Below, piece by piece: positions 19,781 to 28,720 of a DNA stretch of 64,000 bases (position 1 is its first letter; each line of letters begins with the position of its first letter). This DNA is from Symbiodinium natans (lineage: Eukaryota; Sar; Dinophyceae; Suessiales; Symbiodiniaceae), in the NCBI GenBank assembly GCA_905221605.1, contig CAJNDS010002609.1:1-64000 (forward strand), read 5' to 3'. The notes beneath the pieces were generated by a model that had not been told where the DNA came from, made no database searches, and saw nothing but the letters and a program-made list of their open reading frames with translations. The position numbers were made by a program, and so were the translations under genes.

Positions 19781-20008
19781 CATCCAGGTCTTGCTGGAAC
19801 ATGCAGAGCCCAGGTTCTCAGCCGTGCCGTCATGTGAGCTGAGCCAGAAGGAATCCTTCTGCGAGAGGCCGCGTTTCAAGAAAACACGCCCTTCTGCAAC
19901 CTTGTTCTCTCCGACAGGACAGTACTGTCCAGACATGTAGTAATTGTCCGTGACATCCAAATGAATACATGCTGCCCTCTCTGCGCATGAGGGGTACCGA
20001 GCAATGAC
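19740..20008 (-). CDS. Exon, Cys-rich segment
   Basis: A strong acceptor (gatcttttcag) precedes 20008. The frame reads VIARYPSCAERAACIHLDVT, DNYYMSGQYCPVGENKVAEG, FLKRGLSQKDSFWLSSHDGT and VPDPSRDFLNASDHYVELHG. The Cys spacing and the N-glycosylation-type Asn-Ala-Ser fit a secreted protein. The 3' end merges into the frame of the exon at 19354-19780. Confidence 0.6.
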
Positions 20009-20440
20009 CTGAAAAGATCGCAAGAGCAGCTACTGGATAGGGTTCAGGATTTCCTTCCCGCCAGCCATGCAAGCTTTCGTGATTCCAAAACATGGCGCGC
20101 GACTCAGCTACTGCCAGGACCACGCTATGCATACACATTGCACGAACTAGTTTGGCCGGGCGACCAGGGCCAGAACTGGGAGGTCAAGGGTAACCGATAT
20201 CTAAATAGCAAGGCTCGAGGAATCAGATCCCAACTTTTGGCACCGCCCACCTCCACGTTTGAAAAAGTGCACCCTGAACTCCCCTCCTTGCAGAGCTGGC
20301 TGTACTCGAAGCAAGTGCCCGGAACGAACCTCGGTCGACTGCGGAGTCGATGCGTGCACCATATCGTCGAGAGTTCGAGGAAACAAGGGTGAATGGCCTT
20401 CTAGACCGACAGCAAAAGTCACGAGTGGGCATCGACTTCA

Positions 20441-20845
20441 TTTCTGCCCGAGAAGCTTGTAGTGTGTGCAATCGGCCTTGGCTCTACAGTAACTTCTGCA
20501 AGACGTGTGGTCTGTCTTGTTGACAATCTCTTGGCGCGCAGAGAAGCTCAAGGTCTGACTTGGCCAGCAGGTGCTCTCTTGGAAGTCCATTGTGATTCCC
20601 TGCTCCAGCACGGGCCCCGAACCCAGGGGTGGCCAGTCATAGTGAGCATACACCACAAAGGTCCTGCTCAGCGACGACCTAGTGCTGGAGGCCTTCAGCT
20701 TCTGGGCAATCTCGGCAGCAGGAGAAGGAGTCAACGCACCTGTTTGCACATTGAGAAGGAAGAGCTCGTATCCATAATACGTGTACATCCCAGTCAGGCT
20801 ATCAAAGGCAAAGGCGTCAGAGTCCTCCGGCTCCTCCTCTTGCAC
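20441..20845 (-). CDS. Exon with acidic start and PAN/Apple-like Cys cluster
   Basis: The acceptor (tgcgcgag) precedes 20845. The frame reads VQEEEPEDSDAFAFDSLTGM, YTYYGYELFLLNVQTGAL, FVVYAHYDWPPLGSGPVL and ends with TSCRSYCRAKADCTHYKLLG. The C-terminal spacing C-x3-C-x5-C and the aromatic/hydrophobic end resemble PAN/Apple modules, which bind proteins or sugars, but only half of such a module is visible. A GTC/GTG triplet tract lies immediately upstream, in the intron. Confidence 0.6.
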
Positions 20846-20883
20846 CTCGCGCAAGTTCACGAAGAACGAAAATAAAGACAACG

Positions 20884-20985
20884 CCGACCACCACAACGAC
20901 GACGACGACGACCACCACCACCACCAGCACCATCACGACGACGACGACCACAACGACGACCACGACGACCGCAGCAACACGGTAC
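20884..20985. repeat. CAC/GAC trinucleotide tract
   Basis: About 100 bp of ACG, ACC and CAC triplets, poly-valine (GTC/GTG) on the minus strand. It lies about 40 bp upstream of the acceptor of the exon at 20441-20845, hence probably in the intron. Confidence 0.85.
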
Positions 20986-21025
20986 ACCCGTAAACTGCGC
21001 ATCTAACATCTTCGACACATCTTAC

Positions 21026-21239
21026 CGGAAGTGAACTTGGTTGTCTTCTATCCTGTTTTGTCTTCGCTCCACAGCTCCCGCCTGCGCAGTAAAACGGCTT
21101 GGAGCGAGCTTGCCACTTTCGCTTTGCGGCTTCAGAATAGGTGCAGCCTGCCCCAAAGTGACACGCACCGTGCCACCATAGCCATAGTCGAGTGACTGCC
21201 AGATCTGCGGCTTGAGCGCGACGAAGGTTGTCTTGACAC
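21026..21239 (-). CDS. Exon of the large minus-strand gene
   Basis: The acceptor (caacggag) precedes 21239 and a consensus donor gtaagatg follows 21026. The frame reads VKTTFVALKPQIWQSLDYGY, GGTVRVTLGQAAPIL and SGKLAPSRFTAQAGAV. The exon lies directly 3' of the copy-2 module exon. No family is recognised; the beta-strand alternation suits an extracellular domain. Confidence 0.6.
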
Positions 21240-21271
21240 CTCCGTTGCTGCTAGGTATGTGCGGTACTCAC

Positions 21272-21878
21272 TGTGCGCATGGCATGCTGTGCTTTGCTGA
21301 CTATGCTTCGTCTCAGCGCCTCCTTGGCTTAGCTGGCATATCCCACCACTCGTGCTGTTGAAAACGCCTCCCTGAGAAAAGGTAAGACCACCAGTCGCGC
21401 CAGAACTATCCCAAGTAAGCTCGCCATTATCGGCATTGAGGCTCAGTGCGGCCGCTACCTCCTTAGGAGCACAGGCCAAGTCTTGGTATGTGCCACTTTG
21501 CACGGTGCTTGGCAAGTAGCTCTCGCCGGAGGAGAATACAAGGGGCGCCACGCCATAGGAGAAACCCTGGTGGGCTGTGACTGTTAGCTTCGTGGAGGAG
21601 GTGGTGGCTGTCGATCTGCGATCAAGGGGGCAAACAAAGACCAAGTAACTGCCTGCACCTGCGCCTTCGTTTCCATAGAGCTCGATAGTTTGACCAGCGT
21701 CATAAGTCCGGCTGTACACACGGCCTGAAGCAAAAGTCGAAAACTCGACCCCCTTCATGTCAGGCGCTGGCGTCCAAGAATCACGGTCTGGCCAGGAGGC
21801 AAACCCCAGTTCGTCCTGCCCTGCCCACATATCCAAGTAGACCTGGGAAGCAAACGGGGCCTTGATGGTCCACTGCAC
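21272..21878 (-). CDS. Exon with the ~150-residue module, copy 2, and an Ig-like segment
   Basis: The acceptor (ccccttgcag) lies before 21878. The exon reads VQWTIKAPFASQVYLDMWAG, GFASWPDRDSW, RVYSRTYDAGQTIELYGN, GAGSYLVFVCP, then a segment with ALSLNADNGELTWDSSGATG that recalls the L-x-x-x-x-x-T/N-G-x-(I/L) turn of putative-Ig (He_PIG-type) domains. The first half of the module sits on the exon at 21943-22398; both join in frame across a 64-bp GC-AG intron. The donor at 21272 (gtgagt) is tentative, because the next acceptor follows after only about 32 bp. Confidence 0.7.
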
Positions 21879-21942
21879 CTGCAAGGGGGCGACACGCGGA
21901 CAAGAGTCTAAAGCTGGTAAGGCACTAGGGCTTTAGCCGTGC
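21879..21942 (-). other. 64-bp GC-AG intron
   Basis: On the minus strand CAG is followed by gcacggctaaag and the intron closes cccttgcag before GTGCAGTGG. Joining is phase 0 and keeps the frame between two halves of the repeated module, which strongly supports the GC donor. GC donors are known to be common in dinoflagellates. Confidence 0.75.
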
Positions 21943-22398
21943 CTGCGAAGATGGGATGTTCTTGTCATCGTTGCTTCCACGAACATGGAAGCAAGACTCA
22001 TCATAACTTCCAAGGCCAGTGAAGTGATAGTTGTCTCTGTCCTCAAAGACGGGCGTGTTACCGACGGTCGCGGTGGACCAGCTCACGATCAGGTGGTCTC
22101 TGTTACTTGTGGGGGCCGCATAAATCGGGAACTCGCTGGGCCCTGTCGGGCAGACGAATACCAAGTAGCTTGCAACGGCGTTGTCGTGGCCGTAGACGCG
22201 GATGGCGTCACCGGCCGAATAATTCCGGCTATACACCAAGCCAGGCCCATAAGAAATCCCATTCACCTCCGTTTTGATGCCCTGCCTGGATGACGGTGCC
22301 CAACTAGCGCGGTCTGCCCAATTTGTAAAGCCATGCTCCCCTGTCCACATATCCAAGTAGACTGTGGAAGGAAAAGGGGCCCGGATATGCCACTGCAC
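21943..22398 (-). CDS. Exon: end of module copy 1 and start of module copy 2
   Basis: The acceptor (gctgggag) precedes 22398. The frame begins VQWHIRAPFPSTVYLDMWTG, GFTNWADRASW, LVYSRNYSAGDAIRVYGH, ASYLVFVCPTG, then LIVSWSTATVGNTPVFEDRD and FTGLGSYDESCFHVRGSNDD. The last part is the start of the next module copy, completed on the exon at 21272-21878. The order and length of the motifs show tandem modules encoded across exon boundaries. The protein is probably secreted or at the surface. Confidence 0.75.
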
Positions 22399-22514
22399 CT
22401 CCCAGCGCATTCATAACCATCAGCTAATTCGCAAAACACGGACTTAACCAAAAAAAGAAAGTCCTGCATGGCCATATCAAAGATACAGACACGAACCCCG
22501 CTATAAACCCCTAG

Positions 22515-22545
22515 ATTCTAAACACACACACACACACACACAGAG
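22515..22545. repeat. CA microsatellite
   Basis: About 11 CA units, inside the intron between the exons carrying the two halves of module copy 1. Confidence 0.85.
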
Positions 22546-22579
22546 CGAACGGCCTATTGCTGATTTGGCGTTTGCACCT

Positions 22580-22660
22580 CTGAAGATGGGGTGGTTCTGA
22601 TGGCATTCGGCCCACGGAGAAACAAACAGTCCTCAGTCTTCGTTTGCAGTATTTGAAAAC
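22580..22660 (-). CDS. Short exon: middle of module copy 1
   Basis: The minus strand reads TEDCLFLRGPNAIRTTPSSE and then gtgcaaac, a GT donor. The peptide aligns with ESCFHVRGSNDDKNIPSSQ of copy 2 and EDCFYIRGRNDAKG of copy 3. The following exon at 22398 starts with VQW, as in the other copies. The 5' limit is uncertain. Confidence 0.5.
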
Positions 22661-22789
22661 ACGCGCTGGATCTAGCTGACCCCAAAAATTAGGGGCACGC
22701 ACAGACTGCAGGGCATTAATCAGCTATCGGGGCTTTCTGCTGGGAGAATGTTCTATTTGTCCATAACAAGTGAAAATAGATCTAAAACA

Positions 22790-22905
22790 AGGAGACACGA
22801 AGCATTTGCATAATCTCCAACTCCAGTGAAGACCCAAAGCCTGTCTGTAAGCACCGTCGTACCTGGGCTGCTGATGCCATGCAAAGTACCGCACATTGAC
22901 CAAAG
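22790..22905 (-). CDS. Short exon: start of module copy 1
   Basis: The frame has SSPGTTVLTDRLWVFTGVGD followed by YANASCLL. It aligns with PVFEDRDNYHFTGLGSYDES in copy 2: hydrophobic pair, Asp-Arg, Phe-Thr-Gly, Gly-x-Tyr. It is more diverged than the others and overlaps other open frames, so the call rests on the module alignment. Confidence 0.4.
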
Positions 22906-22989
22906 ATGAGGCGCAAACCAATGAAATGGCAAAGCTGCTGCATATTTTTGCATTGCAGCGTACCGTTCACAGCACAGTCTCGGCGGGAT

Positions 22990-23460
22990 CGTATCAGGGA
23001 GTTAAAAGGGCACATATTAGTTGCGGGCTGCAGCAGGCCCCTCTTTGATGGATGGGGGGTAGGCTACCTGACCAACTGCTAGCGTCGCTTCAGGGCTGCA
23101 AGGTGCGCAAGTCCAGAGTTTTGTGCTCCTTGGGGGTGCTGCAGCAAAACGGCATGGAAATGCGCCAGGAAGATGGTCCACATCAACTTGGCGGAATCCC
23201 GAGCCAAGGATGCTTTTGGGGGCCTCATATGAGAAACGAAATGGCCATGATGCTCATCATGTTCCTGCTGTGGCACTTCCGGCGGCTCTGCGGGTGGCTC
23301 CCAATGCCCATCATGCTTCTGCTTTTGGCTTTCGGGTGCATCATATGAGAAACGGCGTGTCCATGCTGGGACTCCAGGTTTTCCGGCCCCATCCGACCGG
23401 CCATGGCGTCACTCAGTGCCCCTCCGAACTCAAATGCCCGCTATCCACTGTACATCGAAT
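22990..23460. other. Intron, no exon recognised
   Basis: A sequence of moderate complexity. A block with ATCATATGAGAAACG occurs twice (about 23226 and 23340), spaced about 115 bp, together with nearby ATGCTCATCATGTT/ATGCCCATCATGCT similarity, suggesting a local tandem duplication. Confidence 0.4.
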
Positions 23461-23549
23461 CCCCTAGTAGACGCCGGACGCATCAACTTCAACAACAAAT
23501 AATGCCCAGGGAGACGCTGGAATTTTATGGCACGCATTGACTTTCAGAC

Positions 23550-23787
23550 CCAACAGTATGTTAAGGCTCGCGCTACCAACGTCGGCGTTTGACCATTTGA
23601 CTGTTTCGACCGCAACATCTCCCACAGCAGCAGCTGAAAAGCTGAAGTTATACTCCAGGTCGGCCTTGACTTGCTGGGCAGTGACAGTGCAGGACACAGA
23701 GAAGGGCTCCGCTGAACCACAGCCAACCGCGCTGCAACCGTCCGCGAGCATCAGCTCGCCGGTTGTGCCGCTGATAGTCAGCCCGTG
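23550..23787 (-). CDS. Exon with Ig-like (putative He_PIG) segment
   Basis: The acceptor (gctcttgcag) precedes 23787. The frame begins HGLTISGTTGELMLADGCSA, then FSVSCTVTAQQVKADLEY, FSFSAAAVGDVAVETVKW and NILLGLKVNA. GL-x-I-x-x-T-T-G-x-(I/L) is the hallmark turn of putative-Ig domains of surface proteins, preceded and followed by beta strands. The 3' limit is uncertain (several GT/GC options at 23500-23555). Confidence 0.6.
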
Positions 23788-23808
23788 CTGCAAGAGCTCG
23801 CATCCTTA

Positions 23809-23841
23809 GGCTTGCCGGCTTGCCGGCTTGCCGGCTTGCCG
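23809..23841. repeat. GGCTTGCC octamer, 4 copies
   Basis: Four exact 8-bp units in the intron just upstream (5') of the exon at 23550-23787. Confidence 0.9.
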
Positions 23842-24004
23842 AGCACGAACTATCTCCTTAAAAACATACAAGGACGCCTTCATATCGCCCCTAAGAAAAG
23901 AACCCTGCCAAAAAACTAACCAACTCTTCACTCTTGGCATCCCTCGTCCAGGAAGTAGCGGCTCGCTGTCCGCGGCACGGGATGGCCCACGACACTTTGA
24001 GCAC

Positions 24005-24211
24005 CTGGCAGCGGGGGGCCGTTAAGGGAGTTGGGGCTTTGATTGCTGAAGCTAATTCCTTGGGTTGCCTGACCCCTGAAGCCTGAAACAAATTTTCAGG
24101 CTGGGCCCCCGCACCCAAAACTGTTGCACCCACGAAGTATGTAAAGGGTGTGGCAGTGCGGTGGCCACCGCCGCACTTGCAGCACGCATCCATGGCGGAA
24201 TGTTGATTTAC
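24005..24211 (-). CDS. Exon with CCxCGGG motif
   Basis: A clean acceptor (cacccacgcag) and donor (gtgctc after TGCCAG) bound 207 bp, 69 codons in phase 0. The frame reads VNQHSAMDACCKCGGGHRTA, then TPFTYFVGATVLGAGAQPEN and LASAIKAPTPLTAPRCQ. The A-C-C-x-C-G-G-G motif often follows GCC/EGF-like repeats in dinoflagellate predicted proteins, as it does here (previous exon 24280-24538). Confidence 0.75.
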
Positions 24212-24279
24212 CTGCGTGGGTGTCGACACAGGGGCCTTTTTGGGAAAGCTGCGTGAAGCCGGCTAACTTTAACCCGGAC

Positions 24280-24538
24280 CTTCTTCTCCGTGCAGCCCTC
24301 TGGGAAATGCAAAGCAGCACAGGACTGGCCATCCACATCCTCCCAACCCACCATGTCCATGCAGGCTTCACAAGTGCCATCTGTTCCTTTGACATATCCA
24401 CCAGCACAGGTGTTGCACTCATCACCTGTCTCCGATATCTCAGCACACCCTGCGCAATGTAATGACTCCTTGGGGCAGCATGCGACCGTGAACGGCGAGG
24501 AGCTGTTGCCTCGGATTGTGGGACAAATCTCACGGTTG
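24280..24538 (-). CDS. Exon with GCC/EGF-like Cys-rich repeat
   Basis: The acceptor (gtggaaag) precedes 24538; the donor gtccgg follows 24280. The frame reads NREICPTIRGNSSSPFTVAC, CPKESLHCAGCAEISETGDE, CNTCAGGYVKGTDGTCEACM and GQSCAALHFPEGCTEKK. Regular C-x2-C and C-x-x-C-x-x-G spacing is that of ephrin-receptor/GCC2-GCC3-like or EGF-like repeats of extracellular proteins. Joining over the 68-bp intron (24212-24279, GT-AG) keeps frame with the next exon. Confidence 0.75.
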
Positions 24539-24589
24539 CTTTCCACTCGGCTTAACACATGCCGCAACATGTGCAAATTTCCTCAACAA

Positions 24590-25077
24590 TCATCAAGCTA
24601 CTTGAAGGCTGGAAGACAGGGATCTCTTTGGCCTTGTCGCAGCCCCCCGCGGTTGACAGCTTGGCGTTGCTGTGGCTTCCCATTTGGGTCATAACCTGGC
24701 GCTTCGGGGCAGAGCAGAGCTCGAAGCCAGAAGTATCTGCAGCACGGTCAGGGAGCATCTTCTCCATGTGGCTTGCAAAGCTTTCGTGACGGTCCGAACT
24801 CAAGATCTGCACTTTCGGTGCAGCGTCTTCCTGTTTCTGAAGGGCGTGCAATGCCTTCAAGATATCTGACTGCTGTTGTTCCAGAATGTCAATCTTGCCC
24901 TCTTGCCGTTCAGCAACAGTGTGCAAGGCCTCATTCATCTTGGCTGTGAGCAGTTCCACAATGGATGCCTCCCCGCCCTGTTTCTGCACATCCTCGAACT
25001 TGTGCCCCTGCTCTTCAGCATGAGAGCGCGAAACCTGATCCATCTTGGTTCTGAGCAGATCCACCGCGGATGCGTGC
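24590..25077 (-). CDS. Coiled-coil exon
   Basis: The acceptor (cattcctgcag) precedes 25077. The frame reads ASAVDLLRTKMDQVSRSHAE, VELLTAKMNEALHTVAERQE, DILEQQQSDILKALHALQKQ and HMEKMLPDRAADTSGFELCS. Two segments, VDLLRTKM and VELLTAKM, are spaced about 31 residues apart, a repeat of helical heptads. This is a coiled coil ahead of the Cys-rich exons. The donor, somewhere around 24560-24600, is not resolved. Confidence 0.6.
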
Positions 25078-25169
25078 CTGCAGGAATGCCCCGACACCAC
25101 CCCGACAACGTCATGAAAATCACATATTTGCACTTCTAGGAACCTAGCTCTTCTGCAATTATCTTTTGA

Positions 25170-25283
25170 ATCCTGCCTGGCTTTCTCCTGCACCAGCGTA
25201 GCGCCAGTGGAGAAAGAGCCGTCAGTGCTGGAAATGAAAAGCAAATCCGTCTCGTTGCCCATCATGCCATCCTGGGCTTTTCG
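25170..25283 (-). CDS. Exon, unknown segment
   Basis: The acceptor (cggcctgcag) precedes 25283. The frame reads RKAQDGMMGNETDLLFISST and DGSFSTGATLVQEKARQDSK. The donor lies near 25170. It lies just upstream of the coiled-coil exon and probably joins it. Confidence 0.55.
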
Positions 25284-25384
25284 CTGCAGGCCGAAGGCTT
25301 TCAGGGTTTAAGTTCGGACTTCAGGGGATTGCTTCCACGCTCGAACGGGCTTGGGCTTTGGGATCAGGCCCTTTGATAGATACT

Positions 25385-25545
25385 CGCGAGACAGACAACT
25401 TTTTCGCACAGATCCAGAAACATCTTAAATGACAACCCAGCAACATGCGACTGCTGCACGATGTGAACGCACGCGCCCGGCTCGACCTCAAACTGAAGCG
25501 TCGTCCGGGGGTCGAAGCTCCTGGCAGTTTTGAGCACCCGCACTG
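25385..25545 (-). CDS. Exon, unknown segment (no ATG, missed by simple ORF search)
   Basis: The acceptor (ccccatag) precedes 25545 and a GT donor (gtatct) lies near 25385. The frame reads VRVLKTARSFDPRTTLQFEV, EPGACVHIVQQSHVAGLSFK and MFLDLCEKVVCLA. The composition is strongly protein-like and the splice signals are good. Family unknown. Confidence 0.55.
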
Positions 25546-25689
25546 CTATGGGGTTTATAGGTTTAGATGTGTCACTACTCCAGAACTGGGGAACCAGTTC
25601 AGTCGAGCAGCAACAACGGTTACACAGTGAATAAGTTCACTACCAATGAAATTAACGATGATAATGCTTCATATCCACTGAGATGAAAC

Positions 25690-26100
25690 ATTATTTAACA
25701 ACATAGAACTTTCTGCTGCCGCTCCCTGACTGATACGTATCACTGCAGATGAGGCTGCCAATGGTGTTGTCATCGCAGCCCACGAGGGAGCATGTGTTGT
25801 TGTAGGACTTAAAAGCTGCAAGGGCGTGATCGAAGTGAGCAGTGCCTGGTACAGAGGCAACAGAAAACAAGAGCAACACAACTGCAGCTGGAAATCAGAA
25901 GACCAATTCCCACACCATGAAGCACGGCCTAACTCCGCCAAATGAACCTGAACCGCCGGCTGAATCCAAGCACCTTTCCCGTTGCAAGTCGTCGCAGTCA
26001 CAATTCGGGTGTCATTGCGTAAGTTGCAATACAGGAATAGCTCTTGGCAAGCGTCCTGAGCACGTTCAAGCCAGGTCCATGACCAGCCAAAGCTGAGGGG
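25690..26100 (-). CDS. Candidate exons with hydrophobic, possibly signal-peptide segment
   Basis: Two protein-like pieces are seen. At about 26080-25960 the frame gives WLERAQDACQELFLYCNLRN and ATTCNGKGAWIQPAVQ. At about 25880-25702 another frame gives VVLLLFSVASVPGTAHFDHA, AFKSYNNTCSLVGCDDNTIG and SLICSDTYQSGSGSRKFY. The second begins with a hydrophobic run ending in a small-residue site, like a signal peptide, and then has Cys pairs. A short intron between them is possible, but frames were not reconciled. This could be the 5' end of the large surface-protein gene. Confidence 0.45.
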
Positions 26101-26349
26101 CTTGATCAAAGTACTGGATCAAAAAAGCCATAAGTCATGAAAAATTTGGGTAAGCTCTTTCAGAGGGTCATAAATGTTGGGGCAGCCAGATAGAATTGAC
26201 GCGTTCGAGCTCGAAAGAGCTTTCTGATTGCTAATGGGGAAGCTGCAGCCGGAGAAGCTTGCTGAAGTCTCGTTGCACACATCCTTCTCAAGTGTTGAAT
26301 TCAGGCACTGTGGGCTTTAGGGGTTTAAGGTGCGGGCGTAGCAGTCAGA

Positions 26350-26690
26350 CACAAACCCTAAACTACTTCGTCCTTGGGTACCACGCTCTCTGGAAGTTGG
26401 CACGGCCCTTCTGCGTCAATCACGTCAGAAGTCTGTGTAGCGTCCCGCCGCGTTGGATTGAGCTCATCACGCAAATTCCTGACTTCTGCAAGACCCCCTA
26501 AACTGTGCCCGAGCGTTTCAATCCTCGTATAGAGTTCTTCCGGGTAGCCGCTTGTCCTGACAAGAAGCCAAAGCCCCGAAATAAAATCAAGTGCACTCTA
26601 GAACTCAGCGTCTGGTACTCGGTCAGGAGCTTAGCCAATCCATCAGAGCTTCCAGAAATTTCCTGCAGCTCGCCAAGGCTTTTCAAACGC
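26350..26690 (-). CDS. Two coiled-coil exons, possibly the end of an upstream gene
   Basis: At 26690-26595 the minus strand reads KSLGELQEISGSSDGLAKLL and TEYQTL; after an AG acceptor (tcttgtcag) it reads SGYPEELYTRIETLGHSLGG, LAEVRNLRDELNPTRRDATQ and ends VPKDEVV with a stop near 26350. Both are amphipathic. The stop suggests a C-terminus, so a gene boundary may lie between this and the exons below 26.1 kb. Confidence 0.5.
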
Positions 26691-26699
26691 TGCCGCTAC

Positions 26700-28160
26700 A
26701 TGATTTCTGCTGCAGGAATCCCAAGCAATGTATGCACGATGGGGGTGGGGCACTGTGCGCATTCCAAATCGCGAATGACGACCCTCTGCGTGCTTTACGT
26801 GTCGGCGGAGCTGTCGCTGTAGTGCAGGGCTGCTATACTAGCTCGATCTCGGAAGGCTGCAAGGACTGGGAAGCTTGTTTTTGCAACCCTCCTGGCAACT
26901 CTTCAGGATTCTTCAAGCCGATGATTGAAGCGCTCTTTTTGAGCCCTCTTGGTCTGCTCTCTTGGGTCTGCTCACTAGGAATCTCACGTGAATGCTCTCA
27001 GTAGCAAAGCGGCTTTCTGGGGCTCAAAACTTCGTGCTTTGTCAGGACTGATGTCCTCAGGGCACTTTCCTTGTTGTGCTCTTGCAATGTTTCCTTTGTC
27101 CTTTTCCTGGACCGATCTTTGGGGCTGCTCTGGCGGTGTCAGTGTGCCTTTGGAATGCTCTCTTGATGTGCTGTCACTGATTCTCTTGGAAAACTGTTTT
27201 GGGGCGCTGTCTTGCAAAGCTCTATGGGTATGCTGCAATGCTGGCCTGGCTGGTTCTCCGTGAACTGCTTCTTGACACGTTGAATGATGTGTTCGACCAG
27301 TGTAATGGGTCTACACCACAAAGCTATGTAGGACCCGAATTGGGGCCCTTGGGCAGGTGCAAATATTGCATAAACACAAACTTTTCATACAGCTGCTTTG
27401 CCTGATTAGCTCTTAATCCTGAGCACAGATTCCTCCGAGCTGAAGGACATCTCTGCTGCCACCGACTCGAGCTTCCTGGACTCATGGTGGGCGCGATTTA
27501 TGTAACTTATGTGTTAGTACCAGGACCCGTACAAATCCAATCCTTTGCAGGTCAAAGTGACTAGGCAACATCGAGGCGTTAAAACCACTAGAAGAGATCT
27601 ACCATGATCTACCAGTTCTGGAAAAGACGGTCGACATATGACAACTAACCAGTGCAAACGCAGCGATACAGACAACGCATATAAGCGTTAAGCGTATCTG
27701 CCCTACACGCTATATGCCATCAATGTGGATTTTGGAGGAGAGATTTTAGGTTTTGGGGTGGGGCACAAAAACCAGTAAATCGCAAACCCTTTTCGTCACG
27801 TCAAACAGGTCCCAGGCTCTCCAACACTTTGGTCAGCTCCATCTCTTTGACCTTGTCCCCAAAGCTTTGAAGGTGTTGAGGGTCTCATTGCTTGAAGTCG
27901 TACTGCGATTCGGGGCTTAGGGTTCAAAAACCGGGCTCAGGGCTACTGGCTTACGGCATTCAAACAAACACCTAATGGGTTTAGCGGCCAACCGGCGAAG
28001 GTGTTTTTGTTTCCTAGGTCTGGCTCTCCTTGTGTTCTTTTTCTAGGTCCGTCTCGACACCTCGGCGGTTCATAGGTTTTAACTACTGCAATTTGAAGTG
28101 TTTCGCTCCTGGAAAATTACAAACACCGCACCAAAACCTGTAAACCACTGTATTTTGCCA
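26700..28160. other. Gene-poor stretch
   Basis: No exon can be supported. Plus-strand frames at 26988-27405 look like chance. Isolated telomere-like words (GGGCTTAGGGTTC near 27915) occur. Confidence 0.4.
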
Positions 28161-28164
28161 GTGT

Positions 28165-28280
28165 TCCAAATCCTAGCAAGTACAGTATTCACAGGCTTTT
28201 CACACTGTAAATACCGTCTTCCCTGTGGAATTACATCCTAGTAAGTATAGTATTCACGTGCTTAGAAAACTGTACATTTC
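28165..28280. repeat. Local tandem duplication, about 65-bp period
   Basis: ATCCTAGCAAGTACAGTATT at 28170 recurs as ATCCTAGTAAGTATAGTATT at 28235, with CACTGTAAA/AACTGTACA following in each. Two diverged units. Confidence 0.8.
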
Positions 28281-28454
28281 ATTGTTCTCAACATTTCACG
28301 CTCCACGGCAACTACGTTGAAAATAATCTCATATAGCAAGAGCAGCAGTTACAGGTTTTAAACCGTGTTTTCTGCATTTCAAGCTCCTGTACACTTACAA
28401 AAACGCGACACAAACCTGCAATGCGCACCATTCATGTGCAGTAGTAGCCCCGCC

Positions 28455-28720
28455 CCACATTTGCAAACACGATGCTCGCTGATGGGTTTGGAAGGGATTC
28501 GTACGGTCTTCAACGCACGCTTGCACAGCTTAAAAAAATGCAGGGGATTTGGGGCTTGCATGATGGGTTTTGGAAGGGATTCGTCTAATCCAAAAACAAG
28601 CTTGCACGGCTTTAAAAAAGCAGGGGGGTTGGGGGGGGCGCAGCCCCCCCCCCCCCCCTTGCAAACACAACTTGATGGGCTTGGAGAGGGTTCAAAGCGG
28701 GGTGGTTGGGGCGGCCCCCC
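28455..28720 (+). repeat. Dispersed repeat family 2, copies 1-3
   Basis: GATGGGTTTGGAAGGGATTC with a GCTTGCACAGCTT end at 28480-28532 is repeated at 28560-28612 and, more diverged, at 28670-28700; a further copy lies at 29137-29208. Between copies lies a G-run facing a C-run (28623-28660) that can pair as a hairpin. Confidence 0.75.

Noticed and set aside
20884-21002. Poly-valine membrane segment
   Set aside because: It is a trinucleotide tract upstream of a splice acceptor; no exon limit supports its translation.
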